DNA of 64,000 nucleotides, taken from positions 24,523,789-24,587,788 of the forward strand of contig OY855906.1 of NCBI GenBank assembly GCA_963693305.1. Reading direction: 5' to 3'. Numbering within the stretch: the first letter of the stretch is position 1; every line of letters starts with the position of its first letter. This DNA is from Meandrina meandrites (lineage: Eukaryota > Cnidaria > Anthozoa > Scleractinia > Meandrinidae). The notes beneath the pieces were generated by a model, which saw only the letters and a program-made list of their open reading frames with translations, ran no database searches and was not told the DNA's origin. Made by a program: the position numbers and the translations under genes. This document shows, piece by piece, positions 20,584-31,167 of this stretch.

Positions 20584-21459
20584 TAGACTATGAGCAGCCC
20601 CTACTTTTTTCGCAGTCAGTCAAGCGTGAAGCAAAAAAAATGAGCATGCGAAAATTTGTGACGAGGCAAGCGGAAGTGAAGTGCGAAAAAATGAGGGACT
20701 ACCCGCTTAGCCACAGCTTTTGACTATTCATGGCCGAGTGATTTTTGGCATCAATTTCAAATCTAATTTCCTTTCTACTGTCGCTGATTCCCTGGGAGAT
20801 GTCTCAAGTTGCGACTTGTGACTTGAGACAGAGACGGTGATTTCAGCTGCAGAGTTTCTACTTGTACGAAATTCCCAAACGAGCAGGAGTTGTGAAATGC
20901 TGACTGGGAGATTTAGCATTTGAAAGGTTTAAGTGAATGTCTGTTTTGCAACATTCTGTTAATTCCAGTAAAGGGACGAGAACAGTTTCCCCAGGAAAGG
21001 AAACGACAGAGAAAGTCAAGGAACCAAAAGTGCAATGCTCAATCCCATATTCTTCAGATTTGAAGACAGCTATGCCTGGCAAAACACTTGCCATTCTACC
21101 TGGTTGGTAGGACATTAGGACCCGATTGAAGAAATTCTAATGCGTCTTTCTGTTCCGGTTTTAAGAATTATATTTTGGGAAACCACGCATTCCTAGAGTT
21201 CATCCGCCATTGCATCGTAAATTAATACGCAAGTGTTGACAACATTTTAATGCCTTGTTGTTGACGCTCCAAGCATTAGCCAATCATATTTTTTGCATTG
21301 TGAGAGCAATGCATAATTCAAAAGCTGTGGCTAAGCGGGTAGTCCCTGATTTTTTTTGCACTTCGCTTCCACCCACCTCGTCCCCAGTTTTTGTGTGGCC
21401 TTTTTTTTTTTGCTTCACGCTCGATGGATTGCGAAAAAATAGGGGCTGCTTGTAGTCTA
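20584..21459. mobile_element. MULE-like MITE with 9-bp duplication
   Basis: An 876-bp element. Its inverted ends begin TAGACTATGAGCAGCCCCTA on the left and TAGACTACAAGCAGCCCCTA on the right, with similarity reaching about 130 bp inward. The flanking duplication ATCACTTTC (20575-20583, 21460-21468) is exactly 9 bp, the length made by Mutator-like transposases. There is no coding capacity. It inserted in the last unit of the tandem array. Confidence 0.88.
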
Positions 21460-21489
21460 ATCACTTTCATTCATGTTCTGTTTTTTGGC

Positions 21490-21790
21490 GGCAGCAATGA
21501 AGTCGGTTTGCTTTTTAATTCATGGGTTTTTCAACATCATGAAAAAGCTATTAAAATTCATGGCGATCTCCTTCTCTGATTTCATGGTATTTTCATGGGT
21601 ATTTTGTGGACTTGAGTGTTTTCATGGGCCCTGAATGAATATTAAGGGGATTTTCATGCCTTTTAACAGGATTTTCATGCCTATTTCATGGTATTTTTTC
21701 ATGAAAACCCCTTTGAAAAACCAATGAAAAACCTGTGAATTTGGCGTGAAAAAATTCACTGGATTTTCATGGGTTTTTATTTCATAGTGC
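21490..21790. repeat. Cluster of TTTTCATG motifs
   Basis: More than ten copies of TTTTCATG/CATGAAAA and variants within 300 bp, in both orientations. Like the CTATGAA cluster at 2920, it looks like one subterminal end of a transposon whose other end is missing or outside the window. Confidence 0.5.
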
Positions 21791-21855
21791 ATGCCAACTA
21801 ATAGATAGATTTAGGCAGGCCTAAGAGCGGAGCTCCCAGTTATTCGTTTTTTGTT

Positions 21856-22022
21856 AGTGTTATCAAATAAGTAGCCACACTATTTCTAAGCTTATACAGT
21901 AGCCTACGTAGGAACAAAATAAATTAATTTTTAATCACTCATTGTTAAATTTAATACCTTAAAAACCTCTCATGGTTTTCCTGACAAAAGGAATGTCAAC
22001 ATATTTCAAGGTAAACCATTCT
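21856..22022. repeat. Dispersed repeat, copy 2
   Basis: Direct-orientation partner of 13-186. It ends just before the 5' end of LINE B. Confidence 0.75.
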
Positions 22023-22096
22023 GACTTTTATCAGACTGGGTCGGGCATGCCTTCAGCATAGTTGGGTCAAATCGAGCTCCGGCAAAAATCAAGATT

Positions 22097-22403
22097 TTGA
22101 AGGCGTTCCTGGAAGAAATTACTCAATACTTCAAACGAAAAGACAGAAAAACCAGTTCTGAGTCTTCGGAAGGCGCTTTTCCGGAGAAAAATAGATCCAA
22201 ACTCAGCAAATTTCAGGCTGGCAATATGCCTTTACCGTCCCACATGGCCGAAGATGCCAAAGGCATCCTGCCGAAACTTCAGCTAGTCCTTGACAAGCTG
22301 GTCAGTTTGGAGACAAAAGTCAACAGTATAAATAAGCATGTGTGCAGTATGGATGCTAAAGTTCTCTAACTTCAGAACAAGGTCACAACACTCGAAAGCT
22401 TGT
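22097..22403 (+). pseudogene. LINE B ORF1, N-terminal part
   Basis: Basic N-terminus followed by the start of a coiled coil. A TAA at 22367-22369 interrupts the frame, which otherwise runs on in phase (QNKVTTLESLF) to the piggyBac-type insertion at the TTAA 22404-22407. The remaining ORF1 is at 23975-24549. Confidence 0.75.
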
Positions 22404-22407
22404 TTAA

Positions 22408-23974
22408 CCCATTGACGCCTGAAGGTTTTTAGCGCGCACCCACCCCTAAATACCTGGCTCTTTTACGGCATTTAATGCAAGCGTGCGAGTAGAAAAAATA
22501 AACCATATGCGCAGTAAATGCAGACAAATTATTAGTTCCTGAAGTAAACTTTTATTCCAACTAGACATGTTGAAAGACTAATTTATGACTTAAAGAGTTT
22601 ATTAGCCTTCATAAATTGATCCCAAACCAAACTTAAAGACAGCGATTAAGTTTTCTTCACCTCTGCGCGTCATTTTTGGAGCTCGGAAAAACACAGAGAA
22701 TTTGTACAAAGTCTTACAAATATCGTAAAATACCCTGGTAAAAGATAGGTTTTCATCCTGTACAGCTGCTACTGCCATTAATTCAAAAGTACTAAGGAAA
22801 TTTCTTGGTTCAGAAAAGCGGTAATTCGAGAACATGGAAAATATTTACAAATCACGGCGGCGTGAAACAGCGTAAAATCGCTTACAATAATACAGAATTC
22901 CTAGCACAAAATGAACACTAGCAACGCATTCAACGCTTTCCTTTACTTTTAATGTTAATAAACATACTCCTTTGTATTTTCTGAAGCACTGTAGTAAGTT
23001 TCTAAATCTATAAACACAACTCAAAACAAAGCGGCTAAATAAACAACTGAAGCAAGTCTTGGTTAAAAATGCGTATCGGATAACAACACGTGCGTGTCAA
23101 ATCTGTTCGGCTTCAAAAGCCTGAAATTCCGGACTAAAGATGGAAAAATGAAAGAAACTTGAAAGAAACTTTGTTTCAAATTAATTTTCAGGTAAGAAGA
23201 AGCCAAGAAATGTATTCAAAAGCGTCAAAATATCGAAAATTTCAAAGCCGTGCAATCCTGCATACAAGAGTTAACTATTCAGTTGTTCACGCTAAAGCGA
23301 AAGTTTAAATTTTAGCGGACGGCTTCGGCAGTCAATTATTCACTCAATGGCTTTACCGATCCTTCTAAAAATTCCATCCAAACTTGAAGCAATAATGTAC
23401 ATTACCATTTTGTTCTCAGAAGTCTTGAGAAGCCTCATTAAGTTTGTGTTCAAGTCCGTGATTTGTATTCAAAACGCATTTGAAGTGCCATGACACCATC
23501 TCTTCACGGCCGTGGAAGGAAAGATGAATCCTTCATCAGCAAGGTTTTAGCACTCTGTTCTCGATGATTTTTCAGTTTAGAGCCACTTAAAAATTGATCG
23601 GTGTTTCTACTTTTCATTTTTAGCCTCAAAGAGGGGATTATCCGCGTTCAGAATGAAAAACAAGGCTTTGAAAGTTTGTAAACAAGAGCCGCGATGCGCC
23701 ATGACTTTCATGTACATTTTGAACGCACGGATTAGTACGAAAAACCTTCTTTCTAGGACCCCAAGAGTTCCCTAAAAATATGCGCAGAAAACAGATTCTG
23801 ATTGGTTTATTTGCCTTTATTATCTATAGAACAATAGGAGAGCCCAAAAAACCTCAGGGAGGGAGAGAAAGGGCATTTGTGGACACGTGCTTTTTAAGGC
23901 CGGCTACGGCCGGCACAGGTATTTTGGGGGTGGTTTTCGCGCGGCCGGCTACGGCCGGCACAGGCGCCAATGGG
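22408..23974. mobile_element. piggyBac-type non-autonomous element
   Basis: A 1,567-bp element with ends CCCATTGACGCCTG and CAGGCGCCAATGGG, flanked by TTAA at 22404-22407 and 23975-23978. TTAA targets and CCC...GGG ends are the hallmarks of piggyBac. Excision leaving one TTAA makes the host LINE codons read Leu-Phe-Lys-Glu-Asn without a gap, which confirms the boundaries. No transposase is encoded. Two direct copies of GGCCGGCTACGGCCGGCACA lie near the right end (about 23897 and 23941). Confidence 0.92.
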
Positions 23975-23978
23975 TTAA

Positions 23979-24549
23979 GGAAAACGTCAAAGCAGTAAAT
24001 GAGATGGAGGTTGGAATTACTTCTCTTAATGCTGACGTGGAAGAAATGAAAGTAAAGGCCGATAAAACCACTGACGAGGTGACCATTCTACGCCAGCAAC
24101 AATGTTACTTAGAAACATACAAAAGAAGAGAGAATAATCATTTTTACGGGATTCCAGAACAACTTGATGAACAGGAAAACACCCTGGAAGTGCTGGTTGA
24201 CTTCATGGTCAACAAGCTTAACCTTGAAGATGCATCACGATTTGAATTTCAATGGGTACATAGAGTCAGCAAGCTCGAGCAACTCATGAGCGTAAACTAC
24301 GCCAGTTCATTTCAATTCCAGCACTATGGGGGTCGGGAGCAAGTTTTTTCTTGGGCAAGACAACTCAAAGGCACGGGTATGGGAATATCTCGCGATCTCC
24401 CTAAAGGAGTCATGGTTATTAGAAAGAAGCAGATCGGAACCTTGAAAAAAGCTAAAAAGGAAAGCAAAAGAGCTTATTTCAGCAGAGCAGAACCGGAGAA
24501 ACTTTATGTAGAAGGACACTTAATCCCGTTTCAGAGCAATTCAATTTAG
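23979..24549 (+). pseudogene. LINE B ORF1, C-terminal part
   Basis: Continues the coiled coil (VEEMKVKADKTTDEVTILRQ), then an RRM-like region (ETYKRRENNHFYGIPEQ) and a C-terminal domain (ISRDLPKGVMVIRKKQIGTL) similar to LINE A ORF1. The stop is at 24547-24549. It has no start of its own. Confidence 0.8.
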
Positions 24550-24944
24550 TTTAAGTTATAATTTGTAGGCCTTCATTTGAACTTTGAAAATTTTGAATAT
24601 TTGGAGCTACCATTATGCAAATTAAATGACTGTAGTACAAGTTCGGTTGTTAGCAGCTAATTAACAGCTTTGCTGGTTGCTTTTTAATTACCCCTGTACA
24701 GTGTTTTTTGTGTTTTGTGTTTTTGCCCCTTTGTTTGTTGTCCTTGCTGATGGTCTTACTGATTATCACATTTAGTATTCTTTGCATTATCTTATTGTTT
24801 TAAGCTTTGTATAATCTATCTAGTGTTTTGTTTGCTCTTTTTGTTTCGAGTTTATGCTTGGCATTCAATTCATATAAATACCAGTTGCCATATTGCATAT
24901 TTTTAGAAGTGATCTTGCTCAAAGCAGTTAATATTTTTTACCCG
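24550..24944 (+). other. LINE B inter-ORF spacer
   Basis: T-rich spacer between ORF1 and the ORF2 start at 24945, of similar length and composition to that of LINE A. An in-frame hydrophobic extension upstream of the ORF2 ATG reflects the T-rich composition. Confidence 0.6.
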
Positions 24945-25033
24945 ATGGAGGGTAACAATTTTCAATTTAAACTGCTTTCTTTGACTGTAAGAGGGATCTG
25001 TTCTTTCGAAAAAAAGGAAATGCATTTTCAACT

Positions 25034-25390
25034 TTTTCTCAGTATTCGACTCTAGAACACTTCTCCATTTATTTTCACTTTATCCAAGTCACCATTCCAT
25101 TTATCCAAGTCACCAGTTCACTTATCATTTATCCACATTTATCATTTCGACATATTTGAGCCTTGCAGGATGGCAGGACATGTGTCACACATAAGAACCC
25201 AGTATATAACCTCGCTCACCATGAGTCCCCCATAGCTCAGTGGTTAGAGCGTCCAACCGGTATCTGGAAGGTCATGGGTTCGACTCGCGTTGGGGAACTC
25301 GGAAAATCTTTTTTCCGAGTATACGACTTGAGAACACTTCTCCATTTATTTTCACTTTATCCAAGTCACCATTTCACTTATCATTTATCC
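25034..25390 (+). mobile_element. tRNA-derived SINE with duplicated tail
   Basis: A 357-bp insertion in the LINE B endonuclease, flanked by the 12-bp duplication GCATTTTCAACT (25022-25033 and 25391-25402). The centre is a tRNA-like body (25226-25296). The tail motif ACTTCTCCATTTATTTTCAC plus TTATCCAAGTCACC occurs both before (25058-25110) and after (25333-25370) the body in direct orientation, as if two SINE tails flank one head. Confidence 0.88.
25226..25296 (+). ncRNA. tRNA-like head of the SINE
   Basis: A cloverleaf can be drawn: acceptor TCCCCCA/TTGGGGA with one mismatch, a D-arm GCTC/GAGC, and a T-arm around GGTTCGACTC. TAGCTCAGTGG (25233-25243) is a good A box and GGTTCGACTC (25277-25286) a good B box for RNA polymerase III. 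The anticodon arm is irregular: a 4-bp stem with a 9-nt loop. It is therefore a SINE promoter and not a working tRNA gene. Confidence 0.8.
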
Positions 25391-25965
25391 GCATTTTCAA
25401 CTGTTTGCTAAAGCAAAAGGCAGATATCTTTTTTCTGCAGGAAACATACAGTACAATAGAGATTGAAAATCAGTGGCGGAAACAATGGAGAGATTTGTTT
25501 TTCTCGCACGGTATGTTGCATAGTAAAGGCGTCCTGATTTTACTGCAAATCGATGATTTGGGAAGATCTATTAGTCTACATGCCTTAATTCAGGATTCAC
25601 CGTTTCTTCTAGCAAATATCTATGCCCCAACAAAAGCTTCTGAACAATGTCAGTTTTTAGATAAAATTGCTAATCACATGGCAGATGAAGTATGTCAATC
25701 TGAACATTATATTATTACTGGAGGTGATTTTAATGCCACTTTCAAACCGGATCTTGACTGTTCAAGTGGAAGGCCTTCTATAAAGGTTTGCATTAAGACC
25801 CTTAATGATATTATGTTACAAAATGACCTGGTTGATATAGGGAGAGTGCACAATCCAGACAAAAAGTGCTTCACTTGGAGACAGAAAATACCATTAATTC
25901 AAAGACGACTTGACTTTTGGTTAATCAGCAATTCTTTGCAGGATGACATAGGAAATGTAGACATT

Positions 25966-27004
25966 GTGTGGTTCCAGAAAATATCCATACCCCCCCCACG
26001 GAAGGTCACTGGAAATTCCAAGGGGGAGAAGGGGTTAAACCCAGAAATTTCCGAGGGGTGGAGGGGGTTCACGGGCAGCTCCTTTTCCAGAGGGTGAAGA
26101 AACATGAAAAAAATAAACAACACACGATCGAAACGAAGCACGAAGAAATACTTACGTACGTTGTTTTAAAACAAAAAATAAAGCTCCTTTCCATCGAGAT
26201 GAGGTTTACATCATAAGCTTTAATGTTTCTGTTTTTCATTCAAGTTTCCTCGCGCTTGCTAGCGCGTACAAAGATGCTTCTTTCTTCGTGACCGAATCAA
26301 AATGGCGGACGTGACAGCAGAAACTCGTCCCAGACTCCCACTGGTGTCTTGTCTCAGAAGGCCTGGCTGCTAAGCTAGTGAAATTACTTTGGACGAACGT
26401 GAAAGATTTGCGATGCGATATTGAAGGCGGCCGTTTATGAAGTTGCTGGAATCCTAAAAACAAAGCTTTAGTAGATTGTAAGACAGAATTTTAGATAAAT
26501 AATCAGGCCAGCAAGTTGCAATTTTTATTTACAGTATCGTTGCGTGCATGAGACTTGAAATTCTGAAACAAAACTTCGCGGAAATTGTAACATATCTTCT
26601 AGTACGCAAAGTTAATGACTAACAGTGAAAGAAATAAAAAGGTCCTGGCTTTTAACAAATTAAAAAATTATTCTAGCGGCGTTGAATGAAGTTTTGAAGT
26701 TACATGTTTACTTACTGATTTCTGATTTACAAGTGTCAAGTGAAGATCACGCACGTATTAAACGTTTCTGCCGACTTTATTTAGTGTCCAAATGCTAAGG
26801 ATACAACCAGATTGTTACAATCGCCCTACGTTTTAAAGTACGAAGCAATTTCGAATTTTCAAAGGGGTGATTAAAAATATTGGAAATTCCTGGGGGGTGG
26901 GGGGGTCCCCACAGACCCTCTGGAACGGAAATTCCTGGGAGGGAGGGGGGTGCAAAACAAAAAGCCTTCCGTGGGGGGGGTATGGATATTTTCTGGAACT
27001 ACAC
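25966..27004. mobile_element. PIF/Harbinger-like MITE (ATT duplication)
   Basis: A 1,039-bp element. Its ends GTGTGGTTCCAGAAAATATC and the inverted GTGTAGTTCCAGAAAATATC extend for about 40 bp, including a C-run followed by ACGGAAGG. The flanks are ATT at 25963-25965 and 27005-27007; removing the element with one ATT restores the LINE frame (Val-Asp-Ile-Leu-Thr). A 3-bp duplication suggests PIF/Harbinger. There is no coding capacity. A partial relative starts at 56649. Confidence 0.88.
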
Positions 27005-27118
27005 ATTCTAACTTCCATCAAAAGTGACCACTCCGCAATTATTTTGGATATTGATAGCATAACGAACATACATCACGGTCCATCTTTTTGGAAATTTGTG
27101 ACCTCTCACGCGAAAACG

Positions 27119-27410
27119 TGCCTAACGGCTAGCCGTTCGTCAGCCGTTTGAACGGAATGGGTTGCTGTTCGATCGGGTCGAGCTATCCGTTTAGAAAAAT
27201 TGTCAGCCGTTCGAACCGTTTGAGCTATCCGTTCAAAAAAAATTGCCAGCCGTTCAAACGGCTCAGGCTATCCGTTGAGAAAAAATTGTCAGCCGTTCGA
27301 ACGGATTGAGCTATCCGTTCAGAAAAAATTGTTAGCCATTCGAACGGATTGAGCTATCTGTTCAGAAAAAAAGGGCAACCGTTTGGGCTAGCGCTATCTG
27401 TTCAGCCGCA
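27119..27410. repeat. Left CCGTTCGAACGG subterminal array
   Basis: About five imperfect units of some 50 bp, each joining GAGCTATCCGTTCAGAAAAA with TTGTCAGCCGTTCGAACGG. The core CCGTTCGAACGG is a perfect palindrome, as expected of a dimeric binding site. Confidence 0.8.
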
Positions 27411-27687
27411 AATAAAGAACGCATTTAATAATAGTATTTGCCGTTTAACGTAGCGTTACGAATGAAAATATGTGTTGTTTACAAACACCTCAGGAATATT
27501 ATAATCACGGTTCTTTTTCTGCTCCTGAGCTATCTTTCGATTATTGATAAACGTTTTATTCCAGACTTGAGCTTTATTCAATCAAGTTGGCTTTTACCGG
27601 GATGAAGACTTCATAAGTTGTAATACGGCTGTCAACAACAAGCGTGACAGCGATTATAATATTCGCGGCAAAGTTGAAATATGTAGT

Positions 27688-27790
27688 CAGTGTAAAATGG
27701 GGTTGACAGGCCTGCGCGACTCCCTAGCGCGTGTTTTAGCCTCTTTCATAGTTTGGCACGTACGAGTATATCTTTGAGCGATCGCCCTCT
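27688..27790 (-). repeat. Antisense copy of the Penelope 3' tail
   Basis: These 103 bp are the inverted complement of the 3' end common to all three Penelope-like copies downstream, from the last codons (RGRSLNDI) to the terminal CCATTTTACACTG, with only a one-base indel. The whole array is therefore bounded by inverted copies of the tail. Penelope-like insertions often carry such inverted 5' fragments. Confidence 0.88.
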
Positions 27791-29002
27791 CATTCCAGAA
27801 TTCTACACCCTTACAAAGATACATAAACCGACCCCGGTCGGAAGACCAATAATATCAGGGTGTGATGGCCCTACAGAAAAGTTATCATCATTTGTTGACA
27901 AACTACTTCAGCCTATAGCACAACAACAGAAGTCATATCTCAAAGACACTACCGACTTCATTAACTTCATAGAAAAAACGAAAGTCCCAGCGGACGCTAT
28001 ACTTGTTTCAATGGACGTAACTAGCCTCTACACAAATATACCACAAGAAGAGGGGATTCAAACAGTATGCAATGCATACGAAAAATTCTACATTAACAAA
28101 CCTCCTATCCCTACACGACTACTTGACAAAGCGCTAAGGCTAATTCTACAAGAAAACTCATTCCAGTTTGCTGGAAAAAACTACCTACAAACACATGGCA
28201 CGGCCATGGGTACAAAAATGGCAGTCGCTTTTGCGAACATCTTCATGAGTAAGGTAGAATCAGAAATCCTAAGCCAAAGCGCATTAAAACCGCTAGTTTG
28301 GAAACGCTATATAGACGACATATTCTCACTCTGGACTATAGCCAGAGAGAACATAATACAGTTCATTGAACAAGCGAACAATCACCACCCCACGATCAAA
28401 TTTACGGCTGAAATTTCTTGCACAGAAATACAATTCCTGGACACCAACATCTATAAAGGCAAAAGGTTCGAAAAAGACGCAGTTCTTGACGTAAGAACTC
28501 ATTTTAAGCCTACTGAGACGTTCCAATATACACACTTCAGCTCGTCTCACCCACAGGGAGTTAAAAAAGGCTTCATCAAAGGAGAGGCTTTAAGACTTCT
28601 CAGAACAAACTCTTGTAAAGAAATATTTCAAGAGAAAATTAAAAACTTCAAATCACATTTGCTAGATAGAGGTTACCCGGAAAATCTCATTCAAACGACT
28701 CTATCACAAGTGAATTTTGAAGACAGGAAGCTAGCTCTCCAACCGAAAGAAAAGGAAAACAAACGAATCTTGCCTTTTGTCACACAATACCAACCAGCAG
28801 TGCCTAACCTAAAAGAAATACTGATGAAACACTGGCATTTAATAGAACAACAACCATTGCTGAGGGAAATTTACAAAGATCCGCCCCTCATTTCGTACAA
28901 AAGAGGGCGATCGCTCAACGATATACTCGCACGTGCCAAACTATGAAAGAGGCTAAAACACGCGCTAGGGAGTCGCGCAGGCCTGTCAACCCCATTTTAC
29001 AC
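27791..29002 (+). pseudogene. Penelope-like copy 1 (5'-truncated reverse transcriptase)
   Basis: Starts abruptly at ATTCCAGAATTCTACACC inside the reverse transcriptase and ends with the common tail at 29002. Codons 27792-28946 cover RT motifs EFYTLTKIHKPTPVGRPIIS, VSMDVTSLYTNIP, GTAMGTKMAVAFANIF, the catalytic KRYIDDIFSLW and IQFLDTNI. Almost identical to copies 2 and 3 (a few amino-acid changes), so the copies are recent or homogenised. It has no start of its own. Confidence 0.92.
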
Positions 29003-30680
29003 ATCAGTTCGCAAGAAGAATGCGCCTCATGTACATATTTCACGGGGAAAACAACGAACCTCATCCCTTCCATGTAAAATCTGCATGGCAACCGCCAATA
29101 CAACAATCAGTTGCCCTTGAAAGCTACCTTGAAGAGGTTAAGATTCAACTCGGAGATTTACAACTCACAAAGCCAAAAAATAATCTGCCACCGGCCGAAC
29201 GCGAGGCTCTCAAAGCCTTGAAGCGTGACAACGAGATAAGTCTGAAAAAGGCCGACAAAGGAACAACAACTGTAGTCATGAACATGCAAGACAAAATAAA
29301 CGAAGGCCAGATCCAACTAGATAACAAAGACCACTACAGGCCTCTTGCGACACCCATGGTAGTTGACACAAATTACAGAGTTCAACAACTTATTAACGAT
29401 CTCTACCAGGGAAATCACATAGATGAAATGACTAAAAAATGGCTTTGTCAAACACCAAACCCGCCTCGAATTCCAGAATTCTACACCCTTACAAAGATAC
29501 ATAAACCGACCCCGGTCGGAAGACCAATAATATCAGGGTGTGATGGCCCTACAGAAAAGTTATCATCATTTGTTGATAAACTACTTCAGCCTATAGCACA
29601 ACAACAGAAGTCATATCTCAAAGACACTACCGACTTCATTAACTTCATAGAAAAAACGAAAGTCCCAGCGGACGCTATACTTGTTTCAATGGACGTAACT
29701 AGCCTCTACACAAATATACCACAAGAAGAGGGGATTCAAACAGTATGCAATGCATACGAAAAATTCTACATGAACAAACCTCCTATCCCTACACGACTAC
29801 TTGACAAAGCGCTAAGGCTAATTCTACAAGAAAACTCATTCCAGTTTGCTGGAAAAAACTACCTACAAACACATGGCACGGCCATGGGTACAAAAATGGC
29901 AGTCGCTTTTGCGAACATCTTCATGAGTAAGGTAGAATCAGAAATCCTAAGCCAAAGCGCATTAAAACCGCTAGTTTGGAAACGCTATATAGACGACATA
30001 TTCTCACTCTGGACTATAGCCAGAGAGAACATAATACAGTTCATTGAACAAGCGAACAATCACCACCCCACGATCAAATTTACGGCTGAAATTTCTTGCA
30101 CAGAAATACAATTCCTGGACACCAACATCTATAAAGGCAAAAGGTTCGAAAAAGACGCAGTTCTTGACGTAAGAACTCATTTTAAGCCTACTGAGACGTT
30201 CCAATATACACACTTCAGCTCGTCTCACCCACTGGGAGTTAAAAAAGGCTTCATCAAAGGAGAGGCTTTAAGACTTCTCAGAACAAACTCTTGTAAAGAA
30301 ATATTTCAAGAGAAAATTAAAAACTTCAAATCACATTTGCTAGATAGAGGTTACCCGGAAAATCTCATTCAAACGACTCTATCACAAGTGAATTTTGAAG
30401 ACAGGAAGCTAGCTCTCCAACCGAAAGAAAAGGAAAACAAACGAATCTTGCCTTTTGTCACACAATACCAACCAGCAGTGCCTAACCTAAAACAAATACT
30501 GATGAAACACTGGCATTTAATAGAACAACAACCATTGCTGAGGGAAATTTACAAAGATCCGCCCCTCATTTCGTACAAAAGAGGGCGATCGCTCAACGAT
30601 ATACTCGTACGTGCCAAACTATGAAAGAGGCTAAAACACGCGCTAGGGAGTCGCGCAGGCCTGTCAACCCCATTTTACAC
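29003..30680 (+). pseudogene. Penelope-like copy 2 (5'-truncated)
   Basis: Starts at ATCAGTTCGCAAGAAG, directly abutting the tail of copy 1, and is open from ATG 29020 to the stop at 30624 (534 codons). It includes the N-terminal region lacking in copy 1 (MRLMYIFHGENNEPHPFHVK, KADKGTTTVVMN) and the whole reverse transcriptase. The protein ends SYKRGRSLNDILVRAKL, with no GIY-YIG endonuclease, Cys cluster or further frame before the tail. Its frame has no internal stop, unlike copy 3. Confidence 0.92.
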
Positions 30681-31019
30681 TGTTGATCAATACCAGGCAG
30701 GCCCCGTCCCTAGCAGTGACATCTCGTACACCGAGATAATTACATTGAGCACAGAATGTACACTGCAAGACATCACGTTTTGCCCAGAGCAAGCTGAATT
30801 CAACCTCCAAAATCGGAGATACAACGTAGAAAACTACTGCCTAGCTGCAGAATCTTTTGCTATTGCAAAATACAACAGTATATGCTCAAAATTTTGCATA
30901 TTAGCCGGCGCAAAAAACACAACATCATGCTGAGCTCACAAGGATCATAACTACACAAGTACGATTGGCTAAAAATCATATAGCCAATAGAAACACAGAA
31001 TTTTCGATCCTTTGTACGA

Positions 31020-31030
31020 GTATAAATTAA
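31020..31030 (+). promoter_or_regulatory. Possible TATA-like site in the Penelope 5' UTR
   Basis: GTATAAATTAA lies about 80 bp upstream of the ribozyme and 145 bp upstream of the ORF. It is only a sequence match; nothing else marks a transcription start. Confidence 0.3.
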
Positions 31031-31051
31031 AAAGACAATACCCTCTTCTCG

Positions 31052-31084
31052 GGACTGATACCGAGAACTCATCTCTATCAGTCC
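31052..31084 (+). ncRNA. Hairpin upstream of the hammerhead
   Basis: GGACTGATA and TATCAGTCC form a perfect 9-bp stem with a 15-nt loop, ending 12 nt before stem I of the ribozyme. It may help fold or insulate the ribozyme. Confidence 0.55.
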
Positions 31085-31096
31085 TTTCAGTTAATC

Positions 31097-31143
31097 GGCA
31101 ACTGACGAGATCCATAAGATAGGATCGAAACCGCGGTCTTGCC
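31097..31143 (+). ncRNA. Hammerhead ribozyme (type I) of the Penelope-like element
   Basis: All conserved core elements occur in order: CTGACGA (31102-31108), GAAA (31127-31130) and the cleavage triplet GTC (31136-31138, cut after C31138). Stem I is GGCAA/TTGCC (31097-31101, 31139-31143) and stem II is GATCC/GGATC with an 8-nt loop. Stem III is very short and its strand ACCGCGGT is self-complementary, so two RNA copies could pair to give a stable dimeric ribozyme. Hammerheads with minimal stem III are documented in Penelope-like elements. The ORF starts 25 nt downstream. The likely role is to process tandem transcripts. Confidence 0.88.
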
Positions 31144-31167
31144 TGACCATATCTACAACAAAAGAAA

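Larger units (their letters stand above)
24945..27097 (+). pseudogene. LINE B ORF2 endonuclease, in three pieces
   Basis: Endonuclease pieces 24945-25033, 25403-25965 and 27008-27097, separated by the SINE and the MITE. Motifs remain in order: LSLTVRG, where the usual catalytic Asn is Thr; LQETYS; GGDFNA; and SDHSAI, followed by the linker GPSFWKF. The insertions and the lost Asn make it inactive. The last piece ends at the ATTT target of the 7.9-kb element. Confidence 0.88.

Noticed and set aside
25226..25296. Functional tRNA gene
   Set aside because: The anticodon stem is short and the loop has nine bases; it lies in a SINE with target duplications.
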